A stretch of 64,000 bases of DNA from assembly GCF_008726925.1 (NCBI RefSeq), contig NZ_VYWO01000004.1, forward strand, positions 124,001 through 188,000. The letters are read 5' to 3'. Position 1 is the first letter of the stretch. Every line of letters begins with the position of its first letter. The translations under genes and the position numbers were made by a program. This DNA is from Aerococcus sanguinicola (GTDB lineage: Bacteria; Bacillota; Bacilli; Lactobacillales; Aerococcaceae). The notes beneath the pieces are model-generated. The model worked only from the letters and a program-made list of their open reading frames with translations, searched no databases and had not been told where the DNA came from. Below, piece by piece: positions 46,883 through 54,969 of this stretch.

Positions 46883-47465
46883 CCTTATCCTCGCCCTCCT
46901 CCCAGCGCCAAGCCAATAAATCAGCATGTTCATGGTTATCATGATAATAAAAGCGCCGCGTCTTCAGTCGGCTAAAGCCCCGAGCCCGGTAAAAAGCTTG
47001 GGCCGCTGTATTCGATTGGCGGACTTCTAGCTGGATTTGCGTAAGGTCAAGCTGCTGGGCAATCTGTCTAGCTTCTTCGAGTAAATAGCTACCCAAGCCC
47101 TGCCCCTGCCAAGTCGGATCTACCATAAAATTAGACACATGCAGGTGGTCAGCTTCTTCCCGGCAAGCAATGAAGCCAAGCAAGCTGCCATTGATGAAAG
47201 CCTGGAGATAGCAAGTATCTGACCGGCCGACCATGTCTTGGTAGAAATCCTTTAACTGCCACATGACTTGACCATAGGCTAATTTTTCCAATTCAACCAT
47301 CTGTTTGAGTGCAGTTTGGTCAGACAAGCGCAGGCTGACTACTAGACCAGAAGGCAAGACGCGCTCAGCTTGCTGGATATCAATTCGGTCCAATAGGTCT
47401 TCTTTACCTGGACTGAACCAATGATTCATCCAAGTCAAGTATCTGTTAATCCGCTCTTTCAACAT
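46875..47465 (-). CDS. RimI-like GNAT N-acetyltransferase (first copy)
   Basis: This 196-residue protein has about 45 extra N-terminal residues (with MNHWFSPGKEDLL) ahead of a GNAT domain. The domain carries the acetyl-CoA motif WQGQGLGSYLL and IQLEVRQSNTAAQAFYRARGF. It overlaps the end of tsaB by 20 bp and the next GNAT gene by 8 bp. tsaB-rimI-tsaD is a common order in Lactobacillales; here two related acetyltransferases occupy the rimI position. The substrate is inferred only for the family. Confidence 0.85.
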   Translation of the reverse strand: MLKERINRYLTWMNHWFSPGKEDLLDRIDIQQAERVLPSGLVVSLRLSDQTALKQMVELEKLAYGQVMWQLKDFYQDMVGRSDTCYLQAFINGSLLGFIACREEADHLHVSNFMVDPTWQGQGLGSYLLEEARQIAQQLDLTQIQLEVRQSNTAAQAFYRARGFSRLKTRRFYYHDNHEHADLLAWRWEEGEDKDD

Positions 47466-48180
47466 AGCTGTCCCCATCATGACCGGGGTTCTTCGCCCGC
47501 CAATTCTCTTCAGCCTCAGCCAACTTGGCATAGTCGGGCAAGAAGGTATCCACATCTTCTAATTCTAGCGGGAGCTGAACCATCTTATGGGCATAGATTA
47601 GCCGGTCTTCCGGCGCTGCCAAGTGGCAATGGTCGTGCCGGTATAGGATGGGCGCCAAGTCTGCCTCATAACTTGCTAGGTCAGGACTTATAAAGTAAAC
47701 CGCATCATAATCATCTAGGCGGTCTTCCCACTGGGCTAGCCAGTCTGAGAAGGGGCCATGCTTTACCTCTTCTAAAGCGGTCCAACTATTTCCGTCTTTC
47801 AAATAAGCGGCGGCAAAGACTGTCTGCCGGCGGGCATCGAAGAAGGGTAAGACCAAGGCCTTATGCGTTCGGATATTGGCAGCCAGGGCCAAGAGACTTG
47901 GGACCGAATACAGGGGAATCTCTAGGGTCGAAGCCAAAACTTTGGCTGCTGTTACTCCCATCCGCAGCCCCGTATAAGAACCTGGTCCCTTGGAAACAAG
48001 GATTCCTTCCAGGTCTTCAGCCTGCCAGCCTACCGTTTCCATCATGGTCTGGATTAGGGGCAGCAACTGGGTCGAATGTTTAATCTTGGTATTGGTGGTT
48101 ATCTCACTAATCAAGGTCTGGTCTTCCAACAAGGCCAGGCTCAGGGATAGCGTTGCACTATCGATCGCTAAAATACGCAT
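47446..48180 (-). CDS. tsaB: tRNA threonylcarbamoyladenosine biosynthesis protein TsaB
   Basis: This 244-residue inactive ASKHA-fold partner of TsaD starts MRILAIDSATLSLSLALLED and contains the characteristic SKGPGSYTGLRMGV loop. It heterodimerises with TsaD to make t6A37. GAGAGGGTG lies upstream of ATG at 48180; in-frame codons further upstream lack family similarity. It is the first gene of the operon. The 5' flank holds five tandem hairpin repeats. Confidence 0.95.
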   Translation of the reverse strand: MRILAIDSATLSLSLALLEDQTLISEITTNTKIKHSTQLLPLIQTMMETVGWQAEDLEGILVSKGPGSYTGLRMGVTAAKVLASTLEIPLYSVPSLLALAANIRTHKALVLPFFDARRQTVFAAAYLKDGNSWTALEEVKHGPFSDWLAQWEDRLDDYDAVYFISPDLASYEADLAPILYRHDHCHLAAPEDRLIYAHKMVQLPLELEDVDTFLPDYAKLAEAEENWRAKNPGHDGDSYVERAD

Positions 48181-48334
48181 CTTAGCACCCTCTCTAATTT
48201 GACTATTCACAGCTCTTATTGTAGCAAATATCCGTAAGGTGAACAATGTGCAGACACGCTCTTAGGAAAAGCTGGTTTGAACTTTAGAGCAATCCTCTAT
48301 TGGTAACAGCTTATTCTATAAGAACTGGGTGGTC

Positions 48335-48534
48335 AACTTGCTAACGGAGGCCTTGTTTGCAAGTTCCTCAACGGCTACTTGCTATTGAAGAGGCCATTCG
48401 CAAGTAGGCGAAGGCGAACTTGCTATCGAGAGCCCCGTTCGCAAGTAGCTAGCCACGAACTTGCTAATTGGACCTGTCTTCGCAAGTTCAACTGCCACAA
48501 CTTGCTAATCGGGCCGTTATTCGCAAGTTGCTCG
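48335..48534. repeat. Five tandem 41-bp repeats with internal hairpins
   Basis: AACTTGC-like motifs start at 48335, 48376, 48417, 48458 and 48499, a perfect 41-bp period. Within each unit a GCAAGTT or GCAAGTA follows about 24 bases later, so successive units can fold as AACTTGC/GCAAGTT stems. The interior sequences are only partly conserved. The TTCGCAAG and ACTTGCT parts resemble the inner boxes of the long-hairpin elements. They lie upstream of tsaB, in the gap 48181-48757. Confidence 0.8.
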
Positions 48535-48554
48535 TTTAAAAATCTTATCCTCAA

Positions 48555-48597
48555 TAATAAAACAAGCTAGCAAGAAAAGCTCTGCTTGCTAGCTTGT
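48555..48597 (-). terminator. Terminator of the efflux ABC operon
   Basis: A perfect 13-bp stem ACAAGCTAGCAAG (48562-48574) with CTTGCTAGCTTGT (48585-48597). On the minus strand it runs into TTTATTATT. It lies beyond the hairpin element that follows the permease gene. Confidence 0.75.
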
Positions 48598-48642
48598 ATG
48601 TTGGATAATTATTTGTTATTTGGTCTTGCTCTGACCCTGGGC

Positions 48643-48757
48643 AGTCGGGTTCGGTCTGGCAGCTTTCGTGTCACTTCACAAGTCCCCGCCGCAGTCCTTC
48701 AGACTGATCTGGTGACTTGTTCCAGTGAACGAAAGCTAAATGCTAGCCCTCACACCC
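48643..48757. repeat. Single long-hairpin element abutting the permease stop codon
   Basis: Caps AGTCGGGTTCG (48643-48653) and CTCACACCC (48749-48757) frame a GCAGCTTTCGTG / CGAAAGCTAAATGC stem with a TTTA bulge. The central part is nearly identical to the unit at 27424-27539. Read on the gene strand, the permease stop TAA is immediately followed by GGGTGTGAG. Confidence 0.82.
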
Positions 48758-49978
48758 TTATCTTAAGATATCGACGACGTTCTTTTGGGCGGCGGCGCGA
48801 GCTGGGAAGACGCTGAAGATAATACCGATGAGAACGGAAATCAGAACAGCTAGCAAGGCGGTGCCGAAGTCAACGGAGGCCCCGAATGGGAGGAAGCTGG
48901 CGATCGCATAAGCGAGAAGGATGCCTAGGATATAGCCAATGACGCCCCCAACCGTCGTGATCGCAATGCCTTCGAAGAGGAATTGCTTTTGGATATTGGA
49001 CTGGGTGGCTCCGAGTGAGCGCCGAATCCCGATTTCCTGGGTTCGTTCAGAGACCGAGATATACATCATATTCATCACCCCAACCCCCGCAACCAGGAGG
49101 GAGATGCCGGCAACTGCTGAAATGAAGTAAGTTACCATATTCAGGGTTTGTCCGACCCCTTCCAACATCTTAGACATATCGAAGAACATATACTGCCCCT
49201 TCTGCATCTTACTTCCTTCAGCGTTCAGTTTCTTCACGATATTATCCATAATCTTCTTAGAGTCCGCTCCCTCGTCGAAATAAACCTTGAGGGTCAAGCT
49301 CCCGCGATCAATGAGATTGTAAATCTCCATGGTCTTCTCTGGCATCTTAAGCTCTGGCCCGCTGCTGATGGTGAAGGCCCCTGCGCTCCCATTAGTTGCT
49401 GGCCCCTCACTAGCAAAGACCCCTACTACCGTAAAGTTCTTCCCATTAATCGTCAGATTCTTATCCACAGCCTGGTCCGCTTGGCCAAAGTACTTTTTGG
49501 CTAGGTTTTCGCTAATCAAGACATTGCGCTCATAGCTTTCTGAGTCGCTAGTCTGTAAATTACGACCGGCGACCAAGTCATCGGAAGTTTCCTTGAAAGG
49601 TCGAGCAGGTTGGGACTCTGTCTCCTTGCCTACTTTAACCGTCACATTGGTGGGCATGCCATTGTCCTGGTCGTCTACCTTGGCCTCACTGACCCCTTCG
49701 AAGTCTTCCACTAATTGAATATCTTGAGGGGTATAGACCTTGGTTCGCGAAGGGTCAAAGTTCTGATCGCTCGGTTGGAAGAGTAAGTTCTGGCTCACCC
49801 GGCCTTCCTGGTCATCAGTGAGAGAGTCCATAGTTTCTTTCTGGAAACCATTCCCTAGACTCATAATGGTAATAACAGCTGCAATACCGATCACAATCCC
49901 AATCATAGTCAGGAAGGTGCGCCGACCATTCATCCGCATCGTGGCCAGAGAGGATTTTAGAATTTCACTTAAGCGCAT
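48758..49978 (-). CDS. MacB/FtsX-type ABC transporter permease (YknZ-like)
   Basis: This 406-residue protein has one N-terminal helix (about residues 20-42), a large extracytoplasmic MacB-type domain (about 45-275) and three C-terminal helices. ISVSERTQEIGIRRSLGA is the coupling-helix motif of MacB permeases. With the ATPase and membrane-fusion protein encoded directly upstream it forms a tripartite-like efflux or stress-defence system of the YknXYZ/MacAB class. Its start follows the ATPase stop immediately (TAGATG) with GGAGG inside the preceding gene. Confidence 0.9.
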   Translation of the reverse strand: MRLSEILKSSLATMRMNGRRTFLTMIGIVIGIAAVITIMSLGNGFQKETMDSLTDDQEGRVSQNLLFQPSDQNFDPSRTKVYTPQDIQLVEDFEGVSEAKVDDQDNGMPTNVTVKVGKETESQPARPFKETSDDLVAGRNLQTSDSESYERNVLISENLAKKYFGQADQAVDKNLTINGKNFTVVGVFASEGPATNGSAGAFTISSGPELKMPEKTMEIYNLIDRGSLTLKVYFDEGADSKKIMDNIVKKLNAEGSKMQKGQYMFFDMSKMLEGVGQTLNMVTYFISAVAGISLLVAGVGVMNMMYISVSERTQEIGIRRSLGATQSNIQKQFLFEGIAITTVGGVIGYILGILLAYAIASFLPFGASVDFGTALLAVLISVLIGIIFSVFPARAAAQKNVVDILR

Positions 49979-50770
49979 CTAAGCCCCTCCTTCCGCTGGG
50001 TCCCCGCCAGCCATCAGCTGCTCGTAAGCCTTGGGCATGATGATCTCTGTCCCGTCCGAGTGAATGGCCCCGTCAACAATGGTAATGTGACGGTCAGCGT
50101 ATTCCTGGAGGGTGGGATCGTGGGTTACCATGAGGATGGTCACGCCCTCTTGGCGGTGGAGGGAGGAAATAATATCCATAATCATGCGTGACGTCTTCGT
50201 ATCGAGAGCCCCCGTGGGTTCATCAGCAATAATAAACTTAGGCCGATTAACCAGAGCCCGGGCAATGGCTACCCGCTGGCGCTGGCCCCCCGATAATTCA
50301 TAGGGTTTCGATGGCCCCTTATCGCCCAAGCCAACCCGCTCTAAAGCTTCTTGGACCCGGTCATGGGTCTGACTGGCCCGCAAGCCATTATAGAGAAGAG
50401 GCAGACGCACATTATCCGCCACCGACATGTTCTGAATCAGGTTAAAGCTCTGGAAGATAAAGCCCACATAGCTATTCCGCAGGTGGGAGACTTCCTGGTC
50501 CGTCCGCTGCTTGAGCGGCTCATTATGGAAAAGATAGGTCCCTTCGAATTGGTTATCCAAGAAGCCAATCACATTGATTAACGTCGACTTCCCTGATCCA
50601 GAAGGTCCCATGACAGTAATAAACTCACCATCATAGACGGAGAGATTCACGTCTTTTAGAACATGAACCTGGTTCTCACCTTCGCCATAATACTTATTGA
50701 TATTTTTTAGTTCAAATAAAGGCTCGGCCTGGCCTAAAGGCTGGCCAAGGCTTGGTCTTTCAACTACCAT
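49979..50770 (-). CDS. MacB/LolD-type ABC transporter ATPase (YknY-like)
   Basis: This 263-residue ATPase has Walker A GPSGSGKST, Q-loop GFIFQSFNLI, signature LSGGQRQRVAIARAL and Walker B FIIADEPTGALD. The N-terminal 20 residues before FELKNINKYY are an extension. It powers the efflux permease encoded next. It lies 12 bp after the adaptor gene and is contiguous with the permease gene. Confidence 0.93.
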   Translation of the reverse strand: MVVERPSLGQPLGQAEPLFELKNINKYYGEGENQVHVLKDVNLSVYDGEFITVMGPSGSGKSTLINVIGFLDNQFEGTYLFHNEPLKQRTDQEVSHLRNSYVGFIFQSFNLIQNMSVADNVRLPLLYNGLRASQTHDRVQEALERVGLGDKGPSKPYELSGGQRQRVAIARALVNRPKFIIADEPTGALDTKTSRMIMDIISSLHRQEGVTILMVTHDPTLQEYADRHITIVDGAIHSDGTEIIMPKAYEQLMAGGDPAEGGA

Positions 50771-50782
50771 GACCTCTGCCCC

Positions 50783-52222
50783 CTAGTCTTTATTTTCTGA
50801 TTCAGCATGCGCTTCTGCTTCAGCAAGGTCCACTTCTTGACCATCTTCGAGCCCCTCAGGATTCTTAATGACCTGGTCGCCTGCCTTAATATTCTTGGTC
50901 ACCACTTCTTGGCGGCCTTGCTGCTTAGTTGTAACCTCAACCCTTTTCACCTTGCCATCACGGTAAACGAAGACATAAGACTTGCCCTTGTCTTCAACGA
51001 TAGCTTCCTTGGGAAGAACGAAGCCAGGTAATTTGAAATGCACCTTAGTTGAGAAGCCCGGCTGGATCTTATCTTTAGGTTTGACCGTGAAAGGATATTG
51101 GCTCTCTCCCCCTTGGCCGCCAGCGGCTTGGGCTGCTTGCCCTGCCATCGCACCGGCATCTCCAGCTAAACTAGGAGCTCCTCCGCCAGCTGCAGGGAGG
51201 TTCTCATAATTAATGATCTCACCACTTGTCTTCTGGCCACTGGCAGGTACCGTCAAATCAACTTTGCGACCATCCTTGAGCAAGTAGAAGTCATACTCGC
51301 CAACCGTTCCTGTAACGGAAATATCATCGCTTACAATCCGCACCAGGGGCACAGACGAGTCTGTAATTCCCTTGGCATCATAGATTACTTTACCACTTGT
51401 CCGTGCCTTCACTTGGTTGTCTGTCTGAGCTTGGGCCCGGTTGAGTTGGATCTCTAAATCTTCAATTTGTTGGTTTAATTGACGGACTTGTTCGTCCACT
51501 CCTGCTTGGGCGCCAGCTCCAGGCGCTTCTCCTAAGCCAGCTCCTTGCCCTCCAGCTTCTAAGGCAGATGGATCGACACCTCCGGCTCCAAGACTCGGAT
51601 CCACTTGACCAGCCGACCCTGGAGTCGTCACCGCTTGATTCGGGTTAGGGTTCGGATTCCCTGCTTGGCCGACTTGACCAGCTGTTGGCGGACAATTTGG
51701 ATCGCCCTCGGCAGGATTTTGACCGGAAGTCAGCCCAGCCCCTGCTAGGTTAACCGGACTTGCTGTATAGACACCGAGTCCTGAAACCAAGGGCGTCGCC
51801 ACTAGGGCCTGGTTGACACTAGCCATGGGACTCGCTGCCTGGTTCTGCAGGCGGTTGCGTTGGTCATAGAGACGGTTTAATTGCCGTTTGGTATCATCAA
51901 TCTTGTACTGGGCTTCGGCTTGCTGGTAGGAGAAGAGCACATCCCCCTTGTTCACTCGTTGCCCATCAGCCACATTGACAATTCCCAAATCGCCTTTCTC
52001 GCGACTATAATAATAAGCATCATCCGTCTTTAACTGGGCCTTCCCGTCAACCGTTACAGGTTCTTGGTCTGTAACCTTGACCGTTTCATAGTTTGTCTCA
52101 CTATCTCCCTTGCCAAAGCTCGCTGCATAAAAAACATTGTACACCAGTACGCCGAGAACTAAGAGCGCAGCCAAACCGCCTCCAATTCCCCACCACAGTT
52201 TCTTCGATTGGGTCATCGTCAT
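50783..52222 (-). CDS. Membrane-fusion/adaptor protein of the efflux ABC system (YknX/MacA-like), with large low-complexity insert
   Basis: This 479-residue protein has an N-terminal membrane anchor (residues 9-31), a split biotinyl-lipoyl hairpin and barrel domains (GKVIYDAKGI, then DISVTGTVGEYDFYLL) and a C-terminal EVTTKQQGRQEVVTKNIKAGDQV domain. The coiled-coil hairpin is interrupted at about residues 130-235 by a Gly/Ala/Pro/Gln/Asn-rich segment. That segment includes a lone cysteine in DPNCPPT. Another Gly/Ala-rich insert occurs near 345-375. It would link the MacB-type permease to the cell wall or substrate. Either of two close ATGs (52222, 52216) could be the start. Confidence 0.88.
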   Translation of the reverse strand: MTMTQSKKLWWGIGGGLAALLVLGVLVYNVFYAASFGKGDSETNYETVKVTDQEPVTVDGKAQLKTDDAYYYSREKGDLGIVNVADGQRVNKGDVLFSYQQAEAQYKIDDTKRQLNRLYDQRNRLQNQAASPMASVNQALVATPLVSGLGVYTASPVNLAGAGLTSGQNPAEGDPNCPPTAGQVGQAGNPNPNPNQAVTTPGSAGQVDPSLGAGGVDPSALEAGGQGAGLGEAPGAGAQAGVDEQVRQLNQQIEDLEIQLNRAQAQTDNQVKARTSGKVIYDAKGITDSSVPLVRIVSDDISVTGTVGEYDFYLLKDGRKVDLTVPASGQKTSGEIINYENLPAAGGGAPSLAGDAGAMAGQAAQAAGGQGGESQYPFTVKPKDKIQPGFSTKVHFKLPGFVLPKEAIVEDKGKSYVFVYRDGKVKRVEVTTKQQGRQEVVTKNIKAGDQVIKNPEGLEDGQEVDLAEAEAHAESENKD

Positions 52223-52365
52223 CCCTCAACTTCCTTTTTTAATTTCTGAATTTATTCTACCATAATAGAAAGTTCATTTTTATCAGTTTTTTATTAAGCA
52301 TAAGAATTGCAATTTAAGCGAAGACCTACTATATTGGAAGAAAGTCTAGTTAAGGAGGGCTCACT

Positions 52366-52602
52366 ATGGACGAATTACTACCACGGATCAATGAATTAGC
52401 CAAAAAGAAAAAAGAAGGCACCATCACAGAAGCCGAATTAAGTGAACAAAAAGAATTACGTAGCCAGTATCTCAAACAATTCCGGGAAAATTTCCGCTCT
52501 GTCTTGATGAATACCAAGGTCGTCGATCCTGAAGGGACAGACGTCACCCCACAAAAATTAAAAGACGCCCAAGCCGAACGCCGGGGCGACACCCCCTCAT
52601 AA
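52366..52602 (+). CDS. DUF896 family protein (YnzC-like)
   Basis: This 78-residue protein has RINELAKKKKEGTITEAELSEQKELRSQYL, a helical hairpin typical of DUF896, and ends in a charged disordered tail. The family is small, cytoplasmic and of unknown molecular role, and in Bacillus relatives is associated with SOS or stress genes. AAGGAGG precedes ATG, and a terminator follows at 52607-52639. Confidence 0.88.
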   Translation: MDELLPRINELAKKKKEGTITEAELSEQKELRSQYLKQFRENFRSVLMNTKVVDPEGTDVTPQKLKDAQAERRGDTPS

Positions 52603-52606
52603 AGTT

Positions 52607-52639
52607 AAAAAGGCTGAGACAATGGTCCAGCCTTTTTTA
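52607..52639 (+). terminator. Terminator of the DUF896 gene
   Basis: AAAAAGGCTG...CAGCCTTTTTT stem-loop with a T run on the plus strand. Confidence 0.8.
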
Positions 52640-52662
52640 AATGGCGATTTTTTAAAGGCCTC

Positions 52663-52701
52663 TTCCAAAAGTCAGGGCTGATTAACTTTTGTCACACTCT
52701 A
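52663..52701 (-). repeat. Collapsed copy of the 2280-type hairpin element
   Basis: On the minus strand it reads GAGTGTGACAAAAGT, then TAATC, then AGCCCTGACTTTTGG. These are the two ends of the 2280-2386 element joined with the whole interior missing. Confidence 0.65.
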
Positions 52702-52706
52702 ATGAA

Positions 52707-52743
52707 TAAAAAAACATCTTTGCCAAAAAAGTTGGCAAAGATG
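52707..52743 (-). terminator. Strong minus-strand terminator without an assigned gene
   Basis: A perfect 12-bp stem CATCTTTGCCAA/TTGGCAAAGATG is followed by seven to eight T on the minus strand only. No annotated minus-strand gene lies to its right before 57.5 kb apart from a possible small ORF at 52918-53028. Confidence 0.8.
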
Positions 52744-52837
52744 AAAAAGGAAAAAACAAAAATGAAAGGATGATGCAATCTTTCGACTGCTCAATAAAAA
52801 TTATAGCACAAGCTGATTTAAAATGAAAGGGCTTTTT

Positions 52838-52851
52838 TAAAAGCGTTTACA
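52838..52851. promoter_or_regulatory. cre-like site upstream of the first GPH symporter gene
   Basis: TAAAAGCGTTTACA matches 13 of 14 positions of TGWAANCGNTNWCA. It lies 370 bp ahead of the symporter gene, so its target is uncertain. Confidence 0.45.
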
Positions 52852-52917
52852 AATTTCTTCCGCCTTGTCGTCAGCCCTCATAAAAGACAATAATGTTCTC
52901 ATCTTATGAGATTTTTA

Positions 52918-53028
52918 TCAGATAGGGGCCCCGAAAAGTTGGCGATAAGCCCCTTTTCTCCACTTTTCTTCCCAGAAAGCTGGACGGGAAATGTTTTTTC
53001 CGTATTTTTTATCTAAAAGGGCTTTCAT
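52918..53028 (-). CDS. Possible small charged protein (36 aa)
   Basis: The frame starts MKALLDKKYGKN and contains FWEEKWRKGAYRQLF, an amphipathic-looking charged composition unlike random AT-rich sequence. No clear ribosome binding site precedes the ATG. A strong orphan terminator lies on the same strand about 175 bp downstream, consistent with a short transcript. Coding is unproven; it may instead be a leader or non-coding RNA. Confidence 0.3.
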   Translation of the reverse strand: MKALLDKKYGKNISRPAFWEEKWRKGAYRQLFGAPI

Positions 53029-53224
53029 TTGTTAACTAAATTTTATATAATACTCTTACTGGCAATTAGCTAGTTCTATTTATTGACTTTTATCTATTAA
53101 TGATAGCGCTTAAGCAACTGAGAAGGAGGCAGTTTTTACTTAGGAAAATATTATTATTCTTATACACTTGCCATTATTTATTCTTTAAGTGTATAGACTT
53201 GCTATGAAGAAAGGAATTATAAAA

Positions 53225-54601
53225 ATGAATACAAATGCTAAACCATTTGGCATGCGTGATAAGATCGGTTACATGTTCGGGGACTTAGCCAATGACATGA
53301 CCTTTATCTTACAAAGTATGTTCCTCATGGTCTTTTATACCGAAGTTTGGGGGATTAATCCAACTACAGTCGGAAACTTATTCTTGGCAGCTCGCTTTGT
53401 CGATGCTATCACCGACGTCACCATGGGCCGGATTGTTGACGTCTCCAAGCAAACTAGCGAAGGGAAGTTCAAACCTTGGATTCGCCGGATTGCGATCCCT
53501 GTAACCCTTGCCAGCTTTATGATGTACCAAACAGGTCTTCAAGACATGTCCATGACCTTCAAGATTGTCTACATGTACATCACTTACTTACTCTGGGGAT
53601 CTTTCGCTTATACAGCCATTAACATCCCTTACGGCTCTATGGCTTCTGCCATCACTTCCGACCCTGACCATCGGGCTAGCCTATCGACCTTCCGGACTAT
53701 TGGGGCGACCATTGCCCAATTAGCTATCGGAGCGGCGGTTCCACTGTTGATCTTTGAAAACAACGTCGTAAAAACAGATGCTACCTTCACCATCCTAGCT
53801 GGGGTCTTCTCCATCTTAGGGCTTGTCTTCTACTTCTTCTGCTACCGGATGACCACTGAACGGGTAGAAATTCCTTCCGACCCTGATAGCTCTCTAATGG
53901 GGACCCTCCGTACATTTGGTAAGGTCTTGAAGAGCCGCTCACTCTGGGGCATTATCTTCTCCGCCCTCTTCCTCATCTTCGCTCAGTTGGGGATTGGCCA
54001 AATGAACAACTACCTCTTTGCCAATTACTTTGAAAATGCGGATATGTTAGCAACTGTTAATATTATCTATCCCTTAGCTGTCCTCTTCTTAGCAGCACCG
54101 ATTGCGCCATCCCTAGCTAAAGCCTTAGGGAAACGTGAAGTAGGGATTCTTGGGGTCTTGATTGGCTCTGCTGCCTTTGGTATTTTATACTTCATGCATA
54201 CCGAAAGCATCTGGACTTACATCGTTATTTCTACCATTGGGTATATTGGTTTTGGGGTCTTCAACGCCATTATCTGGGCGATCATTACTGATGTTATCGA
54301 TGATATCGAAGTTCAAACCCATACTCGGGATGACGGGACCGTCTATGCCTTCTACTCCTTCGCCCGTAAGATTGGCCAAGCCTTCGCTGGAGCCAGTGCA
54401 GGTTGGGTATTAGGCTTTATCGGTTACCAATCAGGAGCTGAAACCCAAGCTGCAGATGTCATCAATAACATCTACAGTGCCGCTACCTCAATTCCTGCGA
54501 TTGCCTTCTTGTTATCAGGTCTTTCCCTGCTGATCATCTACCCATTAAGCAAGAAACGCGTGGAAAACAACTCAGCTATCTTGGCTGAACGTCGCGGTTA
54601 A
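53225..54601 (+). CDS. GPH-family sugar:cation symporter (first copy)
   Basis: This 458-residue MFS-type protein has twelve hydrophobic segments. GDLANDMTFILQSMFLMVFYTEV is at the N terminus, the MelB-like signature DAITDVTMGRIVDVSKQT is near residue 65, and AYTAINIPYGSMASAIT is near 125. The glycoside-pentoside-hexuronide family imports sugars with H+ or Na+. I chose ATG at 53225 with AAAGGA nine bases upstream; an in-frame ATG at 53189 lacks such a site. It is followed by a terminator and a paralogous gene. No hydrolase is adjacent, so the substrate is unknown. Confidence 0.88.
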   Translation: MNTNAKPFGMRDKIGYMFGDLANDMTFILQSMFLMVFYTEVWGINPTTVGNLFLAARFVDAITDVTMGRIVDVSKQTSEGKFKPWIRRIAIPVTLASFMMYQTGLQDMSMTFKIVYMYITYLLWGSFAYTAINIPYGSMASAITSDPDHRASLSTFRTIGATIAQLAIGAAVPLLIFENNVVKTDATFTILAGVFSILGLVFYFFCYRMTTERVEIPSDPDSSLMGTLRTFGKVLKSRSLWGIIFSALFLIFAQLGIGQMNNYLFANYFENADMLATVNIIYPLAVLFLAAPIAPSLAKALGKREVGILGVLIGSAAFGILYFMHTESIWTYIVISTIGYIGFGVFNAIIWAIITDVIDDIEVQTHTRDDGTVYAFYSFARKIGQAFAGASAGWVLGFIGYQSGAETQAADVINNIYSAATSIPAIAFLLSGLSLLIIYPLSKKRVENNSAILAERRG

Positions 54602-54969
54602 ATGATCTCAGTCAAATAAGCAGCTATTCAATAGATACAGGCACCCTCCTCTTGAGGGTGCTTTTTTTACTTGTTATTTGTAAGCGTTACGTTAGGGATA
54701 AGGAGGGCTTGTTGGCGTTTCCAAGATGATGAACAATATTGTTTATAGCTTATTTTTTCACAATCTTTTTTTGGAAGCCTTACCATAAGGAGCAGAAAAG
54801 TTTTTATTAAATGTGAAACAAATCTTTAAATTGCACCTTAATTAGCTTCAATTTCTTAAATTTGTTGGCAATTTCACATATTTAATCATATTTCCTTTTC
54901 AAGTTAATGTTTTTCCCCTATAATGACTAATGCTTTATTTTTTATTTCAAGTCTAAAGGAGGAATTATT
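54602..54969. other. Intergenic region between the two symporter genes
   Basis: It contains the terminator at 54641-54668, a weak cre-like sequence (TGTAAGCGTTACGT, 54679-54692) and an AT-rich stretch with TATAAT near 54919 as the likely promoter of the second symporter. No ORF is supported. Confidence 0.5.
54641..54668 (+). terminator. Terminator of the first symporter gene
   Basis: GCACCCTC/GAGGGTGC stem followed by seven T. Confidence 0.9.
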
